Part shown: piece after piece, positions 17,268 to 25,175 of the stretch
Layout: the number at the start of each line of letters is the position of its first letter
Position numbering within the stretch: the stretch's first letter is position 1
Translations under genes and position numbers: made by a program
DNA from: Planococcus ruber
GTDB taxonomy: Bacteria; Bacillota; Bacilli; Bacillales_A; Planococcaceae
DNA length: 64,000 nt
NCBI RefSeq assembly: GCF_022819085.1
Contig: NZ_JALHAG010000004.1
Location: forward strand, 310,001-374,000
Reading direction: 5' to 3'
The notes under the pieces: generated by a model
The model's input: only the letters and a program-made list of their open reading frames with translations
Told to the model about the DNA's origin: nothing
Database searches by the model: none

Positions 17268-17308
17268 CTTCCCGGCAGCATGCACTGCTGGGAAGTTTCT
17301 TTTTTTTA
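17268..17308 (+). terminator. Terminator of the pst-phoU operon
   Basis: CTTCCCGGCAG pairs with CTGCTGGGAAG around CATGCA, followed by a T tract. Confidence 0.92.
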
Positions 17309-17333
17309 TGAAAGAAATAATGAATAATTTCAG

Positions 17334-17361
17334 TAGACTTTGCCTCTAGATATGCTATAAT
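17334..17361 (+). promoter_or_regulatory. rpmG promoter
   Basis: TAGACT at 17334-17339, 16-bp spacer, TATAAT at 17356-17361 preceded by TG-C (extended -10). Confidence 0.7.
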
Positions 17362-17426
17362 AGTTAAGTCGTATAGATCAACCGCTTATTAACAAATGAT
17401 CTTTGAAAGAATTAGGAGGGATACCG

Positions 17427-17576
17427 ATGCGTGTTAACATCACTTTAGCTTGTACAGAATGTAGCGAACGTAACTACAGCACTGTTAAAAATAAGCGCAA
17501 CAACCCTGAGCGTCTTGAAATGAAAAAATATTGCTCACGTGAAAAGAAAATGACTCTACACCGTGAAACGAAGTAA
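17427..17576 (+). CDS. rpmG: 50S ribosomal protein L33
   Basis: Small basic ribosomal protein of 49 aa, too short for many gene finders. It starts [17 protein letters not shown], has the [16 protein letters not shown] block and ends HRETK, a near-perfect L33 pattern. Only three of the four zinc-ribbon cysteines are present (CTEC pair plus one in KKYC); the fourth is replaced, as in the B. subtilis paralogue RpmGA, which occupies this same position after the pst region. The ATG has AGGAGGG at 17414-17420. A terminator follows directly. Confidence 0.95.
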   Translation: MRVNITLACTECSERNYSTVKNKRNNPERLEMKKYCSREKKMTLHRETK

Positions 17577-17586
17577 TTCATTGACT

Positions 17587-17617
17587 GCCAAAACCTATAC
17601 GGGTTTTGGCTTTTTTC
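17587..17617 (+). terminator. Terminator after rpmG
   Basis: GCCAAAACC pairs with GGTTTTGGC around a short loop, followed by TTTTTTCTTT. Confidence 0.9.
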
Positions 17618-17640
17618 TTTATATAAGGAGATGTTTGGAG

Positions 17641-18216
17641 ATGGATAAATCCACAAGCAGAAAAAGAATCCTTGCACAATTAAAAGAAATGCCCGAAAAA
17701 GTACATAGAGAAAGAAGCGGGAAAATCATCCGGCGATTGGTGGAAGACCCTCTTTTTGCAGGCGCATCGACGATCGGTGCGACAATTTCAACTTTTCCGG
17801 AAGTCGATACTTCGCTATTGATCGACTATTGCTGGAGCGTCGGTAAAAGAGTGGCTGTTCCAAGATGCATCCCGAGCAGCAGGGGGATGGACTTTTACTT
17901 ATTGACTGACTACGATGAATTGGAAAACGTTTATATGAAATTGCGGGAACCCCGCATCGACCCGAGCCGCTACGTTTCTCCGGAGGAAATCGAGTTGATG
18001 CTGGTCCCTGGCGTCGTCTACAGCAAATCAGGCTACCGCATTGGCTTTGGCGGCGGCTACTATGACCGGTACCTTTCTGCGTATAGCGGAAAAACCGTTT
18101 CACTTGCTTTTGATATGCAACTGGCAGAATCAGTGCCGGTGGAAACCCATGATATTCCTGTGCAGCATATTATTACGGAAAATGAATGGATTGATACGAT
18201 GGGGTGGAGAAAATGA
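17641..18216 (+). CDS. yqgN: 5-formyltetrahydrofolate cyclo-ligase
   Basis: Converts 5-formyl-THF to 5,10-methenyl-THF with ATP, salvaging a dead-end folate. The 191-aa protein has the basic N-terminus with R-R repeats, a VPGVVYSKSGYRIG segment and the nucleotide-binding GFGGGYYDRYL motif. ATG 17641 is preferred, with AAGGAG at 17625-17630; the ORF extends further upstream through rpmG and its terminator, which is not credible. It overlaps yqgQ by ATGA. Confidence 0.93.
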   Translation: MDKSTSRKRILAQLKEMPEKVHRERSGKIIRRLVEDPLFAGASTIGATISTFPEVDTSLLIDYCWSVGKRVAVPRCIPSSRGMDFYLLTDYDELENVYMKLREPRIDPSRYVSPEEIELMLVPGVVYSKSGYRIGFGGGYYDRYLSAYSGKTVSLAFDMQLAESVPVETHDIPVQHIITENEWIDTMGWRK

Positions 18217-18404
18217 AAAACTTATATGATGTGATGCAATTGCTGAAACGGTACGGCACCATAATCTATACAGCGGATTTTCAGGCAGATCTCGCCTTGA
18301 TGGAAGATGAAGTGCGGGAACTTTACCGGATGCAGTTTATCACGGCGAAAGAATATACTACCGCGTTGATGATTCTTCGCCAAAAGCGCAGTGAAGGCAA
18401 ATAG
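18213..18404 (+). CDS. yqgQ: YqgQ family protein (DUF910)
   Basis: Small acidic protein, 63 aa, family of unknown function, with the conserved DVMQLLKRYGTIIYTADFQ segment and LMEDEVRELYR helix. The start ATG 18213 overlaps the yqgN stop (ATGA); an in-frame GTG at 18204 is possible but would sit on the ribosome site. In B. subtilis yqgQ is followed by glcK; here no glucokinase gene follows. Likely a small three-helix protein that binds nucleic acid or partner protein, but this is not shown by sequence. Confidence 0.85.
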   Translation: MKNLYDVMQLLKRYGTIIYTADFQADLALMEDEVRELYRMQFITAKEYTTALMILRQKRSEGK

Positions 18405-18564
18405 TTCATAAAAAGAAGCAATTTGAGGTTTTATTCGGCTGAATGAGGGTACTCAGTATGTTGAAGCTACTATCGGCAATTTTGAGTAGACCGCCTTATT
18501 GGGAATTGAATCGGAGGCGGCTTAAGAATACGGAAATTACTCTTTGTAAAGGAGGATGCGAGGG

Positions 18565-20514
18565 ATGCTGAAAAGAGAATGGCCCAAACATTCAATCCTG
18601 GCAATCGCCATCGTTGCTACTTGGCTAAAAACCTACATCACTTATAAAACCAGTTTTTCCATCACGATTGATAATGCGTTGCAGGAATTTATCCTTTTTA
18701 TCAATCCGCTTAGCTGGCTCCTGTTCGTATATGGCGCTTCGCTATTTTTCAAGAGCGACAGAGCCAAAAATCGGTTTATTCTTGCAATCGCTGTCATTTC
18801 ATCGGTTGTGCTCTACGCCAATGTGGCCTTTTACCGCTTTTTCAGCGATTTCATCACGCTGCCGCTCCTATTCCAGAAAGATAATTTCGGTGATTTAGGG
18901 GCCAGTGCCGCTGAAAGCGTTTTTTGGACAGATTTGGCTTATTTCGCGGACGTTTTTGTGATCCTATTGGCCATCAAGTTGCTAAAGGTCAAATCCGGCG
19001 CAATAGCCGTTAAAGGGCAGCGGAAAGCCTATTTTATCCTTTCTGCTGCAGTGATGTTCTTCAATTTGGGGCTCGCGGAAGCGGAACGTCCGCAGTTATT
19101 GACGCGCAGTTTTGACCGCGAAATGCTTGTGAAGAATATCGGCATGTATAATTACCACCTCTATGATGTATACATCCAATCAAAATCACAAGCACAGCGC
19201 GCCCTGGCAGACGGGTCGCAGCTTGTCGAAATCAATAACTACGTAAGTTCAAATCAGCCGGAGCCGAATCCGGACATGTTCGGCCTTGCGGAAGGCCGGA
19301 ATCTCATCGTCGTCACTTTGGAGTCGCTTCAGTCATTTACGATCAACAATGAAATGAACGGAGAAACCATCACTCCTTTCCTGAACGAGCTGACTGAAGA
19401 TGAAGACACCATTTATTTCCCGAACTTTTACCATCAGACCGGGCTTGGGAAAACTTCCGATTCGGAATTCCTGCTTGAAAACTCGCTTTACCCGCTTAGC
19501 GGAGGCGCCGTCTTTTTTACGCATAGCGGCAACTCCTATAATTCGATGGCAGAGAGCCTCGGGAAGAACGGCTACCATACCTCTGTCCAACATGCGAACA
19601 CGAAAAGCTTCTGGAACCGCGACATGATGTATGCATCATTGAATGTCGATGAATTTTTGGATATCGACAGCTATGAAATCGGTGAAGGGGAGGCCGTGAA
19701 CTGGGGAATGAAAGACATTCCGTTCATGGAGCAATCCGTCGAACACATGGCCCAATTGCCTCAGCCGTTCTATACGCGCTTGTTGACCTTGACGAATCAC
19801 CATCCATTCTACTTGGATGAAGAAGACAAACTGATTGATGAATTCGATTCAGATTCCGGCACGCTGAACCGCTATTTCCAGACGGCCCGCTATTTAGATG
19901 AATCCGTTAAAGTGCTATTTGATGAATTGAAGCAGCAAGGGCTTTATGAAAATTCGATTATCGTTATGTATGGGGACCATTACGGCATTTCAGAAAACCA
20001 TAATGCCGCGATGGAACAGTATCTTGGAAAAGAAATTACGCCTTACGAAACGGCGCAGCTGCAGCGCGTTCCGTTCTTTGTCCATATTCCGGGATATGGA
20101 CAAGGAGGTATTGATGAAGAAATTGGCGGCCAAGTGGATATCCGTCCAACCATCATGCATTTAATGGGTGTGGAAACCAAAGACGATATCCAGTTCGGCG
20201 GGGACCTGTTCTCAGAAGAGCATGAAGAGTTTGTTGTGTTCCGCGACGGCCGTTTCATCACCGAGAAAAGCGTCTTTGCCGGAAACAGTTGCTATGACAG
20301 GGAAACCGGTGAAGAAATAGATGGAGCAGCTTGTGAACCTTATATCGAGCCTGCTTTTACCGAACTTGAATATTCTGAGTCGATTATCAACGGAGACCTC
20401 CTTCGCTTTTACGACGAGGATAATGGCCAATTGATTTTATCGGAAAAAGAACTGGAGAAATTGGAAAAAGAGCAGAAAGAAAAAGAGGCGATTGAAGTCG
20501 TGCCCCAGCAATAA
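18565..20514 (+). CDS. LtaS-family lipoteichoic acid synthase
   Basis: Polymerises glycerol phosphate from phosphatidylglycerol onto the lipoteichoic acid chain outside the membrane. The 649-aa protein has about five membrane segments in the first 210 residues and an extracellular sulfatase-like domain. Visible active-site features: VTLESLQSF (metal Glu), nucleophile Thr297 in GLGKTSDSEF, the N-W motif SFWNRDMMY, and YGDHYG (D471-H472). AAAGGAGG at 18548-18555 favours ATG 18565 over ATG 18556. The acidic Glu/Lys-rich tail is likely flexible. B. subtilis yqgS, an LtaS paralogue, is at this locus. Confidence 0.92.
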   Translation: MLKREWPKHSILAIAIVATWLKTYITYKTSFSITIDNALQEFILFINPLSWLLFVYGASLFFKSDRAKNRFILAIAVISSVVLYANVAFYRFFSDFITLPLLFQKDNFGDLGASAAESVFWTDLAYFADVFVILLAIKLLKVKSGAIAVKGQRKAYFILSAAVMFFNLGLAEAERPQLLTRSFDREMLVKNIGMYNYHLYDVYIQSKSQAQRALADGSQLVEINNYVSSNQPEPNPDMFGLAEGRNLIVVTLESLQSFTINNEMNGETITPFLNELTEDEDTIYFPNFYHQTGLGKTSDSEFLLENSLYPLSGGAVFFTHSGNSYNSMAESLGKNGYHTSVQHANTKSFWNRDMMYASLNVDEFLDIDSYEIGEGEAVNWGMKDIPFMEQSVEHMAQLPQPFYTRLLTLTNHHPFYLDEEDKLIDEFDSDSGTLNRYFQTARYLDESVKVLFDELKQQGLYENSIIVMYGDHYGISENHNAAMEQYLGKEITPYETAQLQRVPFFVHIPGYGQGGIDEEIGGQVDIRPTIMHLMGVETKDDIQFGGDLFSEEHEEFVVFRDGRFITEKSVFAGNSCYDRETGEEIDGAACEPYIEPAFTELEYSESIINGDLLRFYDEDNGQLILSEKELEKLEKEQKEKEAIEVVPQQ

Positions 20515-20516
20515 AG

Positions 20517-20548
20517 AAAAGCGGATGCTCATGCAGCATCCGCTTTTC
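20517..20548 (+). terminator. Terminator after the LtaS-type gene
   Basis: AAAAGCGGATGCT (20517-20529) pairs with AGCATCCGCTTTT (20535-20547). The following stretch to 20688 shows no gene. Confidence 0.88.
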
Positions 20549-20688
20549 AGATTGCCGAGAAACCGGTTCGTCTTATTGATCCATCCTGCCCGGAACCGCG
20601 CCGGTGCTGGAGCATTCTCGAAAGATATGGAGCAAAACAGCGAATACCATGTTCTTATCTATCTTTTTCCACATAGTGAAAAGCGATA

Positions 20689-20723
20689 AAAAAAGCTGAT
20701 GCCCGGAAGGCATCAGCTTTTTT
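20689..20723 (-). terminator. Terminator for the reverse-strand yqgW gene
   Basis: AAAAAAGCTGATGCC (20689-20703) pairs with GGCATCAGCTTTTTT (20709-20723); read on the reverse strand it ends in a T run just after the yqgW stop. Confidence 0.9.
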
Positions 20724-20726
20724 GGA

Positions 20727-20906
20727 TTAATGTAGGCTTGGTGGATATCCTTGTGTAATGATCGTTGCGATCGTGAAACCGCCGAAAATCACAAACGTAC
20801 CGAAGTTGAAAATTAATCCTAAAAATTGTTTGTTTTTCAAGGTTTGTACAGTGCCTACTGCTGCTAAAATAGCAATCAGCCCAAATATAACCATAAGCAA
20901 GTTCAT
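20727..20906 (-). CDS. yqgW: DUF2759 small membrane protein (YqgW)
   Basis: A 59-aa reverse-strand gene, easily missed because an open frame of similar length lies opposite it. The product starts MNLLMVIFGLIAILAAVG, has a second hydrophobic segment (LIFNFGTFVIFGGFTIATII) and ends GYPPSLH, matching the small DUF2759 membrane proteins. GAAGGGAG lies 8 bp before the ATG, a promoter is visible at 20958-20986 and a terminator directly after. Two membrane helices; function unknown. Confidence 0.88.
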   Translation of the reverse strand: MNLLMVIFGLIAILAAVGTVQTLKNKQFLGLIFNFGTFVIFGGFTIATIITQGYPPSLH

Positions 20907-20957
20907 CTATGACACTCCCTTCAACATTAACAGCCAGTGCCGCCGTGTTCTCTTATT

Positions 20958-20986
20958 ATTGTAATGAATAACCTGATGTTTGTCGA
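20958..20986 (-). promoter_or_regulatory. yqgW promoter
   Basis: On the reverse strand TCGACA (20986-20981), 17-bp spacer, TACAAT (20963-20958). Confidence 0.6.
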
Positions 20987-21020
20987 GGGATAATATTGTC
21001 ATTCCGTTGAACACTTGAGA

Positions 21021-21029
21021 TGCTATAAT
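21021..21029 (+). promoter_or_regulatory. Extended -10 promoter of yqgX
   Basis: TGCTATAAT at 21021-21029, 20 bp before the start codon; no matching -35 at normal spacing. Confidence 0.6.
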
Positions 21030-21049
21030 TTGAAAGAGGTGAATTGCAC

Positions 21050-21691
21050 ATGTTGAAAATCAATCAAATGGAATTAGGGCCTGTTCAGACAAATTGCTAC
21101 ATCATTTCCAATGACTTGGAGGAATGTTTAATTTTTGATCCAGGGGAAGAAAGCAAACGAGTGGCGGATTTCCTGAAAAAGAAAAAGTTGAAGCCGCTGG
21201 CGATTTTGCTGACGCATGCCCATTTTGACCATATCGGAGCGATTGACGATTTACGGGACCAGTTCGGCATTCCGGTTTACTTGCATCGCTTGGAAAGAGA
21301 CTGGCTTCGACGTCCGAATCTCAATGGCTCTGGAAAGTACCCGGCCTTGCCGGATTACCGGATGCGGGAAGCGGATATCTTGCTTGACCAAGAGAAGTCG
21401 CTCCAGATCAGCAGCTTTGAAATGGAATTGTTCCATACACCGGGCCATTCGCCGGGAAGCATGACATTTTCTTTCGGCGCTGAAGGGTTTGCGATTGTCG
21501 GGGATACGTTATTTCGGGGGAGTATCGGAAGAACGGATTTGATTGATGGGTCTGAAGCGAAATTGCTCCGATCGATCAAAGAATCTCTGTTGACGATGCC
21601 GGATCATATGATCCTTTACCCGGGGCATGGGCCGGAAACGACTCCATCCCAAGAAAAGAAATTCAATCCTTTTTTGCAATCGTTCAATTAA
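21050..21691 (+). CDS. yqgX: Metallo-beta-lactamase fold hydrolase (YqgX, glyoxalase II-like)
   Basis: Cytoplasmic zinc hydrolase, 213 aa, of the glyoxalase II/bacillithiol-thioester type. The metal motif HxHxDH is seen as THAHFDHIG, with later ligands in HTPGHSPGS, GDTLFRGSIGRTD and the final YPGHGPET. ATG 21050 has GAAAGAGGTG at 21032-21041; the in-frame TTG at 21044 is less well spaced. Exact substrate is not evident; family members often hydrolyse S-lactoyl thiol esters. Confidence 0.88.
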   Translation: MLKINQMELGPVQTNCYIISNDLEECLIFDPGEESKRVADFLKKKKLKPLAILLTHAHFDHIGAIDDLRDQFGIPVYLHRLERDWLRRPNLNGSGKYPALPDYRMREADILLDQEKSLQISSFEMELFHTPGHSPGSMTFSFGAEGFAIVGDTLFRGSIGRTDLIDGSEAKLLRSIKESLLTMPDHMILYPGHGPETTPSQEKKFNPFLQSFN

Positions 21692-21704
21692 AAAGGGGAA
21701 TTAA

Positions 21705-21735
21705 AAAAGCGGCCGCAATGGGCCGCTTTTCGTTT
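21705..21735. terminator. Terminator between convergent yqgX and yqgY
   Basis: AAAAGCGGCC (21705-21714) pairs with GGCCGCTTTT (21721-21730); T-rich on both strands. Confidence 0.88.
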
Positions 21736-21746
21736 TGATTTTTTGA

Positions 21747-21989
21747 TTAATGTCCAGCTCCGGGAATATGGATGAACGTTGTGTAGTAAGTGAAGCCTAC
21801 AAAGAATACGGTCAAGTATGCTCCGAAAATGTACAGATACATGCGTTCGGAAATGTTTAAGAATCCAAGAAGAACGAAAAATCCAGTATTAGCTACCATT
21901 ATCAATGATACCTCTACCATATCACCTACATAAAAAAGAACTGCGAATATCCCAGTCCACCATCCCATTAATTTGAACATCTTATCCAT
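21747..21989 (-). CDS. yqgY: DUF2626 small membrane protein (YqgY)
   Basis: An 80-aa protein with three hydrophobic segments and a GFTYYTTFIH tail, consistent with DUF2626. AAAGGAGG on the reverse strand lies 8 bp before ATG at 21989, so I use that start and not the longer frame to 22010. A promoter is visible at 22031-22060. In B. subtilis yqgY likewise lies between yqgX and comGA. Function unknown. Confidence 0.85.
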   Translation of the reverse strand: MDKMFKLMGWWTGIFAVLFYVGDMVEVSLIMVANTGFFVLLGFLNISERMYLYIFGAYLTVFFVGFTYYTTFIHIPGAGH

Positions 21990-22030
21990 GGGTAATCCCT
22001 CCTTTGCCACAACACAATAATCTCCTATTT

Positions 22031-22060
22031 ATTATATAGGAAAGGAAGCGATTGTGTAAA
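22031..22060 (-). promoter_or_regulatory. yqgY promoter
   Basis: Reverse strand TTTACA (22060-22055), 18-bp spacer, TATAAT (22036-22031). Confidence 0.72.
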
Positions 22061-22235
22061 CAGCGAGTTGTCCTTTCTTTGTGACAAACAGGTGTATTGT
22101 TGCCGTGCTGATCAAACAATCGTGTTTTCCAAAGCCGCTTTGAAAGTGAGCTTACCTCAAGAATTGGTTTATTGCAATTGTTGAGGAAAAAGCAAGGGGA
22201 AAACCGGAGCAGCCTGACCGGCTGAAAAGTGTCTA

Positions 22236-22318
22236 AAAATGAGATTTCCCCACTATAGGGCGATCAAATATTTATTTTGAAGGAAACTATTCACAAAGCA
22301 AATCGAGCCGGTTATACT
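22236..22318 (+). promoter_or_regulatory. comG promoter with ComK-like box
   Basis: Two AT-boxes of the ComK type (AAAA-N5-TTTT) lie at 22236-22248 (AAAATGAGATTTC) and 22266-22278 (AAATATTTATTTT), separated by 17 bp, close to one of the known ComK spacings of 18 bp. They are followed by a sigma-A promoter, TTCACA 22290-22295 and TATACT 22313-22318 with 17-bp spacing. The order matches the B. subtilis comG promoter. The 22061-22235 stretch upstream shows nothing else I can name. Confidence 0.68.
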
Positions 22319-22368
22319 GTGGGGGGAATGAAGAGGCGCCTTCGTTCTACTACTAATAGGAGGTGGCT

Positions 22369-23412
22369 ATGCAGGAAATCGTCGAACGGCGGTGCAGCGA
22401 TCTGCTGAGCCAGGCAGTGGAAAATGCTGCAACCGATATCCATATTAAACCTGAGCAAGATGGCTATTCCATTTCGTTCCGTTCTTTTCAGGCTTTCAAG
22501 CAAGTAACCAAAATCCCCCTAGAATTAGGCAATCGCATGATTGCGTATTTTAAATACCTTTCCCTTCTGGATATGAGCGAAAAGCGAAAACCTCAAACAG
22601 GCTCATTTCAACTTCCAATTGAAAATCATCCTTATTATTTTAGAATATCAACTTTGCCGTCAGTTTTAACAAAAGAAAGCATCGTGATCCGGATTATGGC
22701 AGATGATGCGGCCGTTTCCATCCATACGCTTGCGGCATTTCGGGATTCCGCCCATTTGCTCGAGAAGTTATCAGGAGCGCCGCAAGGCCTCCTGCTGTTC
22801 ACCGGCCCTACCGGCTGCGGCAAATCCACAACTTTGTATTCGCTTTTGAAGCATTGTGCTGAACGGCTAAACCGCAATATCATCACGCTGGAAGATCCAG
22901 TGGAGCGGAAAAACCATTCGATTCTGCAAATACAAGTGAATGAAAAAGCGGGATTAAGCTATGCAGCAGGTTTGAAAGCGATTTTGCGGCATGATCCGGA
23001 TATTATCATGATCGGCGAAATCCGGGACGCCGAAACTGCACAAATAGCGGTCCGGGCAGCATTGACAGGGCATCTCGTGCTATCGACCATCCATGCAAGG
23101 CATTCGGTCGGCTGCCTTCACCGGCTTTATGACCTCGGCGTATCTTATGAAGATATGGCGCAGACGCTGATTGCGATATCTGCGCAGAAAATCATACCTG
23201 TATACAACAGCATGGACCAGCTGGAAACTTCGTACCGTGCATTATATGAAATTTTGCACGGGGAACGTTTGATGGAAGCGCTGGATTCGGCGAAAGAAAA
23301 GAAACCGTATCGGCTGCCTGAACATTTGTCGTTTGGCGGTCAGATCCGGGAAGGGGTGAAAATCGGTGCGATTGAAGCGATCCCTGAAGCCGAGAACAAT
23401 CCCTATTCATGA
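22369..23412 (+). CDS. comGA: Competence pilus ATPase ComGA
   Basis: Traffic ATPase of the GspE/PilB family that powers assembly of the competence pseudopilus for DNA uptake. The 347-aa protein has Walker A GPTGCGKST, the Asp-box region LEDPVE, Walker B IMIGEIRDAETA and the His box LVLSTIHARHS. AGGAGG at 22358-22363 fits ATG 22369; GTG 22363 overlaps the ribosome site. It is first gene of the comG operon; downstream genes overlap or abut. Confidence 0.94.
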   Translation: MQEIVERRCSDLLSQAVENAATDIHIKPEQDGYSISFRSFQAFKQVTKIPLELGNRMIAYFKYLSLLDMSEKRKPQTGSFQLPIENHPYYFRISTLPSVLTKESIVIRIMADDAAVSIHTLAAFRDSAHLLEKLSGAPQGLLLFTGPTGCGKSTTLYSLLKHCAERLNRNIITLEDPVERKNHSILQIQVNEKAGLSYAAGLKAILRHDPDIIMIGEIRDAETAQIAVRAALTGHLVLSTIHARHSVGCLHRLYDLGVSYEDMAQTLIAISAQKIIPVYNSMDQLETSYRALYEILHGERLMEALDSAKEKKPYRLPEHLSFGGQIREGVKIGAIEAIPEAENNPYS

Positions 23413-24409
23413 CCGGGAGCATTTTCTCAGCAGACTGTCCGTATTAATGAAAGAAGGCTACCTGCTGCCAACCGCACTGCAGCTTTTGCTTCCGGTGCAC
23501 ACGAAAAAACTCGAAGAAGCACTCGATGGCATCGGCGTTATTTTGAAAAGTGGCGGTACGGCTGCAGAAATCCTGAAATTTCTTGGCTTCAAAGACCGTG
23601 TGCTGTTTCCGGTGGAAATTGCGGAATTCCATGGCCGTTTGCCTGAGTCGATCGAGAGCATCGCCAAAAGTTTCTCGAGGACAGAACAAGTCCAGAAGAA
23701 ATTAAAAAATATTTTGATCTATCCCGTATCTTTGCTGCTTTTCACTTCCATGCTGTTCTTATTTTTTCGGACGAACTATGTGCCAAACTTGACGGAACTC
23801 ATGGAATCGCTGCAATCCGGCGACGACACTTCCGGTGTGCCGACGTATTTATTGAATTTGCCGGATGTTTTCATCGGCCTCTTTGCAGCATTCGGCTTAG
23901 CGGCTGCGGTTTTTTGGATCGTCTTGCAAAAACAGAAAATCCCGGTCCAAATCAGCTGGATTTTGAAATTGCCGCTGCTGCGGAGCTATATGCGGCTCTA
24001 CTGGTCGCATCTTTTTTCCCGGGAGCTCGGCACCTTGCTGCACAGCGGCATCTCTTTGCAGCAATCCTTGCAATTGCTGCAAGACCAGACGTACCATTCA
24101 ATCATCCAGTTTATGGCTGCTGCCTGCCGTGATGAAATCGTTAGCGGCCAGAATCTATCCGTAGCGCTTTCCCGCCAGTCCTTTTTTGCGGACGATATGG
24201 CTTCATTCGTCCAGCACGGGGAATTGACGGGGCATCTTGGGAAAGAACTGATTCTGTACAGCGAAGTATTAATGGAACGGATCGAGAAAAAGTCCCAAGC
24301 GATGCTGAAGATCATCCAGCCAGCTTTTTTTGTTATCATCGCCTGCTGCATTGTCGGTGCATATTTGGCGATTTTATTGCCGATGTACAATCTAGTCCAT
24401 ACGATTTGA
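23366..24409 (+). CDS. comGB: Competence pilus membrane protein ComGB
   Basis: Polytopic platform protein of the GspF/PilC family, 347 aa with two GspF-type domains; hydrophobic segments are around residues 112-130, 160-185 and 320-345. The second domain holds LGTLLHSGISLQQSL and QHGELTGHLGKEL. The frame overlaps comGA by 47 bp; AAGGGG at 23351 supports GTG 23366 (MRLKRSL), with TTG 23372 as alternative. Confidence 0.92.
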   Translation: MRLKRSLKPRTIPIHDREHFLSRLSVLMKEGYLLPTALQLLLPVHTKKLEEALDGIGVILKSGGTAAEILKFLGFKDRVLFPVEIAEFHGRLPESIESIAKSFSRTEQVQKKLKNILIYPVSLLLFTSMLFLFFRTNYVPNLTELMESLQSGDDTSGVPTYLLNLPDVFIGLFAAFGLAAAVFWIVLQKQKIPVQISWILKLPLLRSYMRLYWSHLFSRELGTLLHSGISLQQSLQLLQDQTYHSIIQFMAAACRDEIVSGQNLSVALSRQSFFADDMASFVQHGELTGHLGKELILYSEVLMERIEKKSQAMLKIIQPAFFVIIACCIVGAYLAILLPMYNLVHTI

Positions 24410-24420
24410 GGAGGAGAAAG

Positions 24421-24744
24421 ATGAAAATTCTAAAAAGCCAAAGAGGATTTACATTAATTGAAATGCTGATTGTTATGTTGATCATCACGGTTTTAATCGC
24501 GATTGCGATACCCAATGTCACCAAGCAGACTTCGGCCGTCGAAGACAAGGGCTGCAAAGCTTATGTGCATATGGTCCAGGGCCAGGTCGAATCCTACCGT
24601 ATGGATGAAAAGACGGTGCCGACGATGACGAATCTCGTAGATAAAGGCTATTTGAAAGAAAATGAAACAAGCTGCCCGAACGGCGACCCGGTATCGATTT
24701 CAACCGCTGGCGTCGTGACGACTTCTAAGAAAGGCACGCCATAA
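24421..24744 (+). CDS. comGC: Competence major pseudopilin ComGC
   Basis: Main subunit of the competence pseudopilus, 107 aa. The class III signal RGFTLIEML (cleavage after Gly, Glu at +5) is followed by a long hydrophobic helix. Two cysteines (KGCKAY and TSCPNG) probably make the disulfide known for ComGC. GAGGAGGAG upstream supports ATG 24421. It needs a ComC-type prepilin peptidase, which is not in this window. Confidence 0.95.
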   Translation: MKILKSQRGFTLIEMLIVMLIITVLIAIAIPNVTKQTSAVEDKGCKAYVHMVQGQVESYRMDEKTVPTMTNLVDKGYLKENETSCPNGDPVSISTAGVVTTSKKGTP

Positions 24745-25175
24745 TTAAAGGGGAGCAGGGTTTCACGTTAATTGAAATGCTGCTGGTGCTGCTCGTGCTG
24801 ATGACTGTGACAGGCATCGCCGTTCCGAATTACCGGGCGTTTGAAATCGAAAAGGAAGAACAGCGCTATTTTGAATTGCTGCAGCAGGATGTTTATTTTG
24901 CCCAAAGCGAAAGCTACCGGTCCAAAACGCCGATTATGGTCGTCTTTAGGGAAGCCAGCCATTCAAGCGAAGTCGTGCAGACGTTCAGAGGTGCGCTGTT
25001 ATCGAGGAAAATGCCGGAAAGCGTGCAGCTGAAAAAGACCAGCAACCTGAAAGAAATCCATTTTACCGGCAATGGCTCCATATCGGGGTCCGGTACATTG
25101 AATTTCGAAACGAGTGCAGGCATTAAATCCATTGTGGTCCATTTGGGCAAAGGGAGGGTGGTGTTTTCTGAATGA
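24744..25175 (+). CDS. comGD: Competence pseudopilin ComGD (non-canonical start)
   Basis: Minor pseudopilin, 143 aa. The first ATG in frame, at 24777, falls inside the hydrophobic helix and would remove the prepilin signal. Reading back in frame gives IKGEQGFTLIEMLLVLL, a full class III signal, and the only codons between the preceding in-frame stop (24726-24728) and this motif that could initiate are ATA 24741 and ATT 24744. ATT 24744 overlaps the comGC stop and has AGAAAGG 9 bp upstream. I therefore annotate an ATT start, as used by infC; a sequencing error is the alternative. Confidence 0.72.
   Translation: MKGEQGFTLIEMLLVLLVLMTVTGIAVPNYRAFEIEKEEQRYFELLQQDVYFAQSESYRSKTPIMVVFREASHSSEVVQTFRGALLSRKMPESVQLKKTSNLKEIHFTGNGSISGSGTLNFETSAGIKSIVVHLGKGRVVFSE

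Noticed and set aside
20758-20964. Forward frame of 68 codons in the yqgW region
   Set aside because: It is antisense to the 59-aa reverse-strand gene, which has a better ribosome site, promoter, terminator and family match.
24777-25175. comGD starting at ATG 24777
   Set aside because: This would cut off the prepilin cleavage motif, which is intact just upstream in the same frame.
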